NCBI GenBank assembly: GCA_030589825.1 | Contig: JAUUZT010000026.1 | Span: 1-8,632 of the forward strand | Reading direction: 5' to 3' | Length of the DNA: 8,632 bases | Source of the DNA: Dehalococcoidia bacterium | Lineage (GTDB): Bacteria; Chloroflexota; Dehalococcoidia; GIF9; AB-539-J10 | In this document: positions 6,958-8,632 of the stretch, piece by piece | Numbering within the stretch: position 1 is the first letter of the stretch | Layout of the letters: every line of letters begins with the position of its first letter | Made by a program: the position numbers and the translations under genes | Notes under the pieces: generated by a model | What the model was told of the DNA's origin: nothing | The model's input: the letters and a program-made list of their open reading frames with translations, nothing else | Database searches by the model: none

Positions 6958-8403
6958 ATGGTAAATCTTAAAACAAGTATAGCCGCATTAGTTAAAGATG
7001 CTGCCACAATAACAATAGATGATATTCCCAATCATACAATAGACAAAGCAATTAACCTATTCGTGGATACAATCGGCTGTATTTTTGCAGGATCAACGGC
7101 AGAGGGCATTAATGAGCTAAAGAACACTATCTTGTACTGGGGCTCCACTCCTCACTCTACTATACTTGTCTCAGGTGAAAAAACTAGTGCACCATCAGCC
7201 GCATTAATAAACTCAGTTATGGGCCATGCACGCGATTTTGATGACACTCATGATCTTGCTGCCAATCATGGTTCTGTGGTTATAGTACCCGCACTTCTAG
7301 CTACCGCTGAAGCATGCAGTCCCCAAAATAAAACACCAAAAACAAATCCATTTCATACAGAACAGGTGAGTGGAAAAACCATGATCGCCGCACTTGCTGT
7401 AGGATTGGAGGTAACAAACCGACTAGCAATGGCTTTTGCTCCATACCTTCATGCAGGCTGGTTACCAACCACTCTATGGGGACCATTTGGAGCAGCAGCC
7501 GCCTGTGGTAGAATCCTCCATTTAAACATTGAACAAATGCATAATGCCTTCGGTCTTGCCTATTCACAAATACATGGTAATCGACAGGCATTGCTAGATG
7601 GGGCTCTGGCAAAACGTATTCAGCCTGGATTTAGTGCGGCATCGGGTTTACAATCGGCTTTTTTTGCTGCTAACGGCATCACTGCAGCTCATAATATCAT
7701 TAGCGGTAACTTCGGGATTCCAATTTTATACACTGAAGGTAAAATCGATGGATGTTACATAGATACAGGATTAGGTTCTTTTGAAGAAACAATGAATATC
7801 AGTATCAAACCATATCCTTCTTGTCGGTGCACACACGCAGTTGTTGATGCTGTTATGGATATAAAAAAACAACAGATGATTTCATGGCAAGACATTGAAG
7901 GTGGTGAGATCTTCCTCCCGCCAAATTCCATGGCACAAATTGGCCAGCCTTTTTCCATAAGAGGTAATCCTACAGTCGATGCTCAATTCAGCGCACAGTA
8001 TGTTGCTGCTCTTACATTCATTCACGGTACACCACGAATAGCAGATTTTCATACAGATAGTGTCATTTCCCGTAAGGACATTATTCGGTTGGCTTCTCTT
8101 TTCACTCCAATAGAATTTGAGAGAAACACTGTGGAGATCGGTCTTGCTGAACTCACAATTAGCATGAAAAATGGGCAGCAGCTTCACTCAAGAATTGAAA
8201 ATCCAAAAGGAAGTCCTAAAAACCCACTATGTATAGAAGAGCAAGAGATGAAATTTATGGATTGTCTAGATAACTCTGGTATTACATATTCAAATAAGAT
8301 TAAACATTTATTACTCAACACCACCAGAGATATTATTAACTACGATGACATAGCACAATTTGTAAACCTAATCCAAAGTTTTGCTGAAGATGCAGATACC
8401 TAA
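6958..8403 (+). CDS. MmgE/PrpD family protein (2-methylcitrate dehydratase / cis-aconitate decarboxylase fold)
   Basis: Family blocks run in the expected order: MGHARDFDDTHD (88-99), ANHGS (102-106), YLHAGWLPTTLWGPFGAAAACG (163-184), ALAKRIQPGFSAASGLQSAFFAANG (216-240), KPYPSCRCTHAVVDA (284-298) and PTVDAQFSAQYVAALTFIHG (338-357). By alignment from memory with cis-aconitate decarboxylase, D93, H104, H165 and K219 fall at the active-site Asp, His, His and Lys positions, so the protein looks catalytically intact. Family members dehydrate, decarboxylate or epimerise small polycarboxylates; the substrate here cannot be assigned. No prpB or prpC gene is nearby, so a methylcitrate-cycle role is not supported. 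The protein has 481 residues against about 450 usual. A polar insertion at about residues 121-137, just before SGKTMIAALAVG, accounts for much of the difference. It is the second gene of the operon with the DUF3604 gene. Transcription probably ends at the hairpin at 8496-8537. Confidence 0.93.
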   Translation: MVNLKTSIAALVKDAATITIDDIPNHTIDKAINLFVDTIGCIFAGSTAEGINELKNTILYWGSTPHSTILVSGEKTSAPSAALINSVMGHARDFDDTHDLAANHGSVVIVPALLATAEACSPQNKTPKTNPFHTEQVSGKTMIAALAVGLEVTNRLAMAFAPYLHAGWLPTTLWGPFGAAAACGRILHLNIEQMHNAFGLAYSQIHGNRQALLDGALAKRIQPGFSAASGLQSAFFAANGITAAHNIISGNFGIPILYTEGKIDGCYIDTGLGSFEETMNISIKPYPSCRCTHAVVDAVMDIKKQQMISWQDIEGGEIFLPPNSMAQIGQPFSIRGNPTVDAQFSAQYVAALTFIHGTPRIADFHTDSVISRKDIIRLASLFTPIEFERNTVEIGLAELTISMKNGQQLHSRIENPKGSPKNPLCIEEQEMKFMDCLDNSGITYSNKIKHLLLNTTRDIINYDDIAQFVNLIQSFAEDADT

Positions 8404-8495
8404 AGCTAGCCACTATGGCTATGGCTAACAGAATTGATATTTCAGATAATATTCTAAACTATTGTATCTAAGGGGAATACAAACCTTATAGAATA

Positions 8496-8537
8496 AAAAA
8501 GGGAGGGAAACCCTTCAATAGAGATCCCTCCCTTTTT
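8496..8537. terminator. Bidirectional intrinsic terminator between the MmgE/PrpD gene and groEL
   Basis: AAAAAGGGAGGGA (8496-8508) and TCCCTCCCTTTTT (8525-8537) are exact inverse complements, forming a 13-bp stem with a 16-base loop. The GC-rich part of the stem is 8 bp and is flanked by A and T runs, so both transcripts end in a U-tract: five T on the plus strand, six on the minus strand. It should end the plus-strand operon and the convergent groEL message. Confidence 0.88.
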
Positions 8538-8552
8538 AACTACAAACTAATT

Positions 8553-8632
8553 CTAGTATTCAGGGTATCCACCACCACCAGGCATGGCAGGAGCTTTTTC
8601 CTTCTCAGGAATATCAGTTACCAGCGATTCTG
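8553..8632 (-). CDS. groL: Chaperonin GroEL, last 25 residues (cut by window edge)
   Basis: The minus-strand frame ending at TAG (8555-8553) gives ESLVTDIPEKEK followed by APAMPGGGGYPEY. The VTDIPEKEK-x-MPGGGG pattern is the well-conserved C-terminus of the 60-kDa GroEL chaperonin, whose cytoplasmic double ring folds proteins together with GroES. Only the tail is visible. The equatorial, intermediate and apical domains, the start codon and any upstream groES or CIRCE element lie outside the window. The tail ends GYPEY instead of the long Gly-Gly-Met repeat common in proteobacterial GroEL. The gene ends 15 bases from the shared bidirectional hairpin. Confidence 0.9.
   Translation of the reverse strand, partial: ESLVTDIPEKEKAPAMPGGGGYPEY

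Noticed and set aside
6958..8403. Assignment of the MmgE/PrpD gene as prpD of the methylcitrate cycle
   Set aside because: No prpB, prpC or prpR gene is present, and family membership alone does not fix the substrate, so no symbol was given.
8407..8427. Hairpin TAGCCA/TGGCTA just after the MmgE/PrpD stop codon, with a TATGGC direct repeat
   Set aside because: It is only six base pairs with a three-base loop and no T-run. The strong terminator at 8496-8537 explains transcript ending better.
8462..8488. Small stems TTGTAT/ATACAA and TAAGG/CCTTA between the MmgE/PrpD gene and the terminator
   Set aside because: They are short, overlapping and AT-rich, with no sign of a small RNA or promoter.
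1..8632. CRISPR arrays, tRNA or rRNA genes, insertion sequences
   Set aside because: No spaced repeats, cloverleaf-like segments, transposase motifs or terminal inverted repeats with target duplications were seen on either strand.

Overview
The window is AT-rich bacterial chromosome with six recognisable coding regions, two of them cut by the window edges. The gene set is a pyruvate kinase, an M16 zinc peptidase, a GroEL tail, a DUF362 ferredoxin-like protein, a DUF3604 protein and an MmgE/PrpD protein. Together with the base composition it would fit an anaerobic or marine lineage such as Chloroflexota (Dehalococcoidia or SAR202-like). That placement is an inference from gene content only; no rRNA or other marker gene is present. 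I see no transposase, integrase, tRNA, rRNA or CRISPR array.

Layout. Positions 1-311 (minus) hold the N-terminal part of a YprB-type RNase H-like nuclease. It is divergent from a DUF362 protein with two C-terminal [4Fe-4S] motifs (534-1754, plus). The DUF362 gene converges on pyruvate kinase (1853-3295, minus). Pyruvate kinase is divergent from an M16B metallopeptidase (3377-4696, plus), and the short gap between them carries a tandem AT-rich 14-bp repeat. After a 123-bp gap with several competing small hairpins come two tightly spaced plus-strand genes: a 705-residue DUF3604/PHP-like protein (4820-6937) and an MmgE/PrpD protein (6958-8403). Both have good Shine-Dalgarno sequences. A strong bidirectional hairpin terminator (8496-8537) separates them from the 3' end of groEL (8553-8632, minus).

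How the genes relate. Pyruvate kinase, the M16 peptidase and GroEL are housekeeping functions with no evident joint role. The DUF3604-MmgE/PrpD pair is the only clear multigene unit. A probable metal-dependent hydrolase is coupled to a probable dehydratase, decarboxylase or epimerase fold, which suggests a small catabolic module for an unidentified organic acid or ester. It is the best candidate here for an undescribed pathway, although both families are known.

Translation signals fall into two groups. The DUF3604 and MmgE/PrpD genes have clear Shine-Dalgarno motifs. The DUF362, pyruvate kinase and M16 genes do not, and for DUF362 and M16 the family-like start lies 45-51 bases inside the longest frame.
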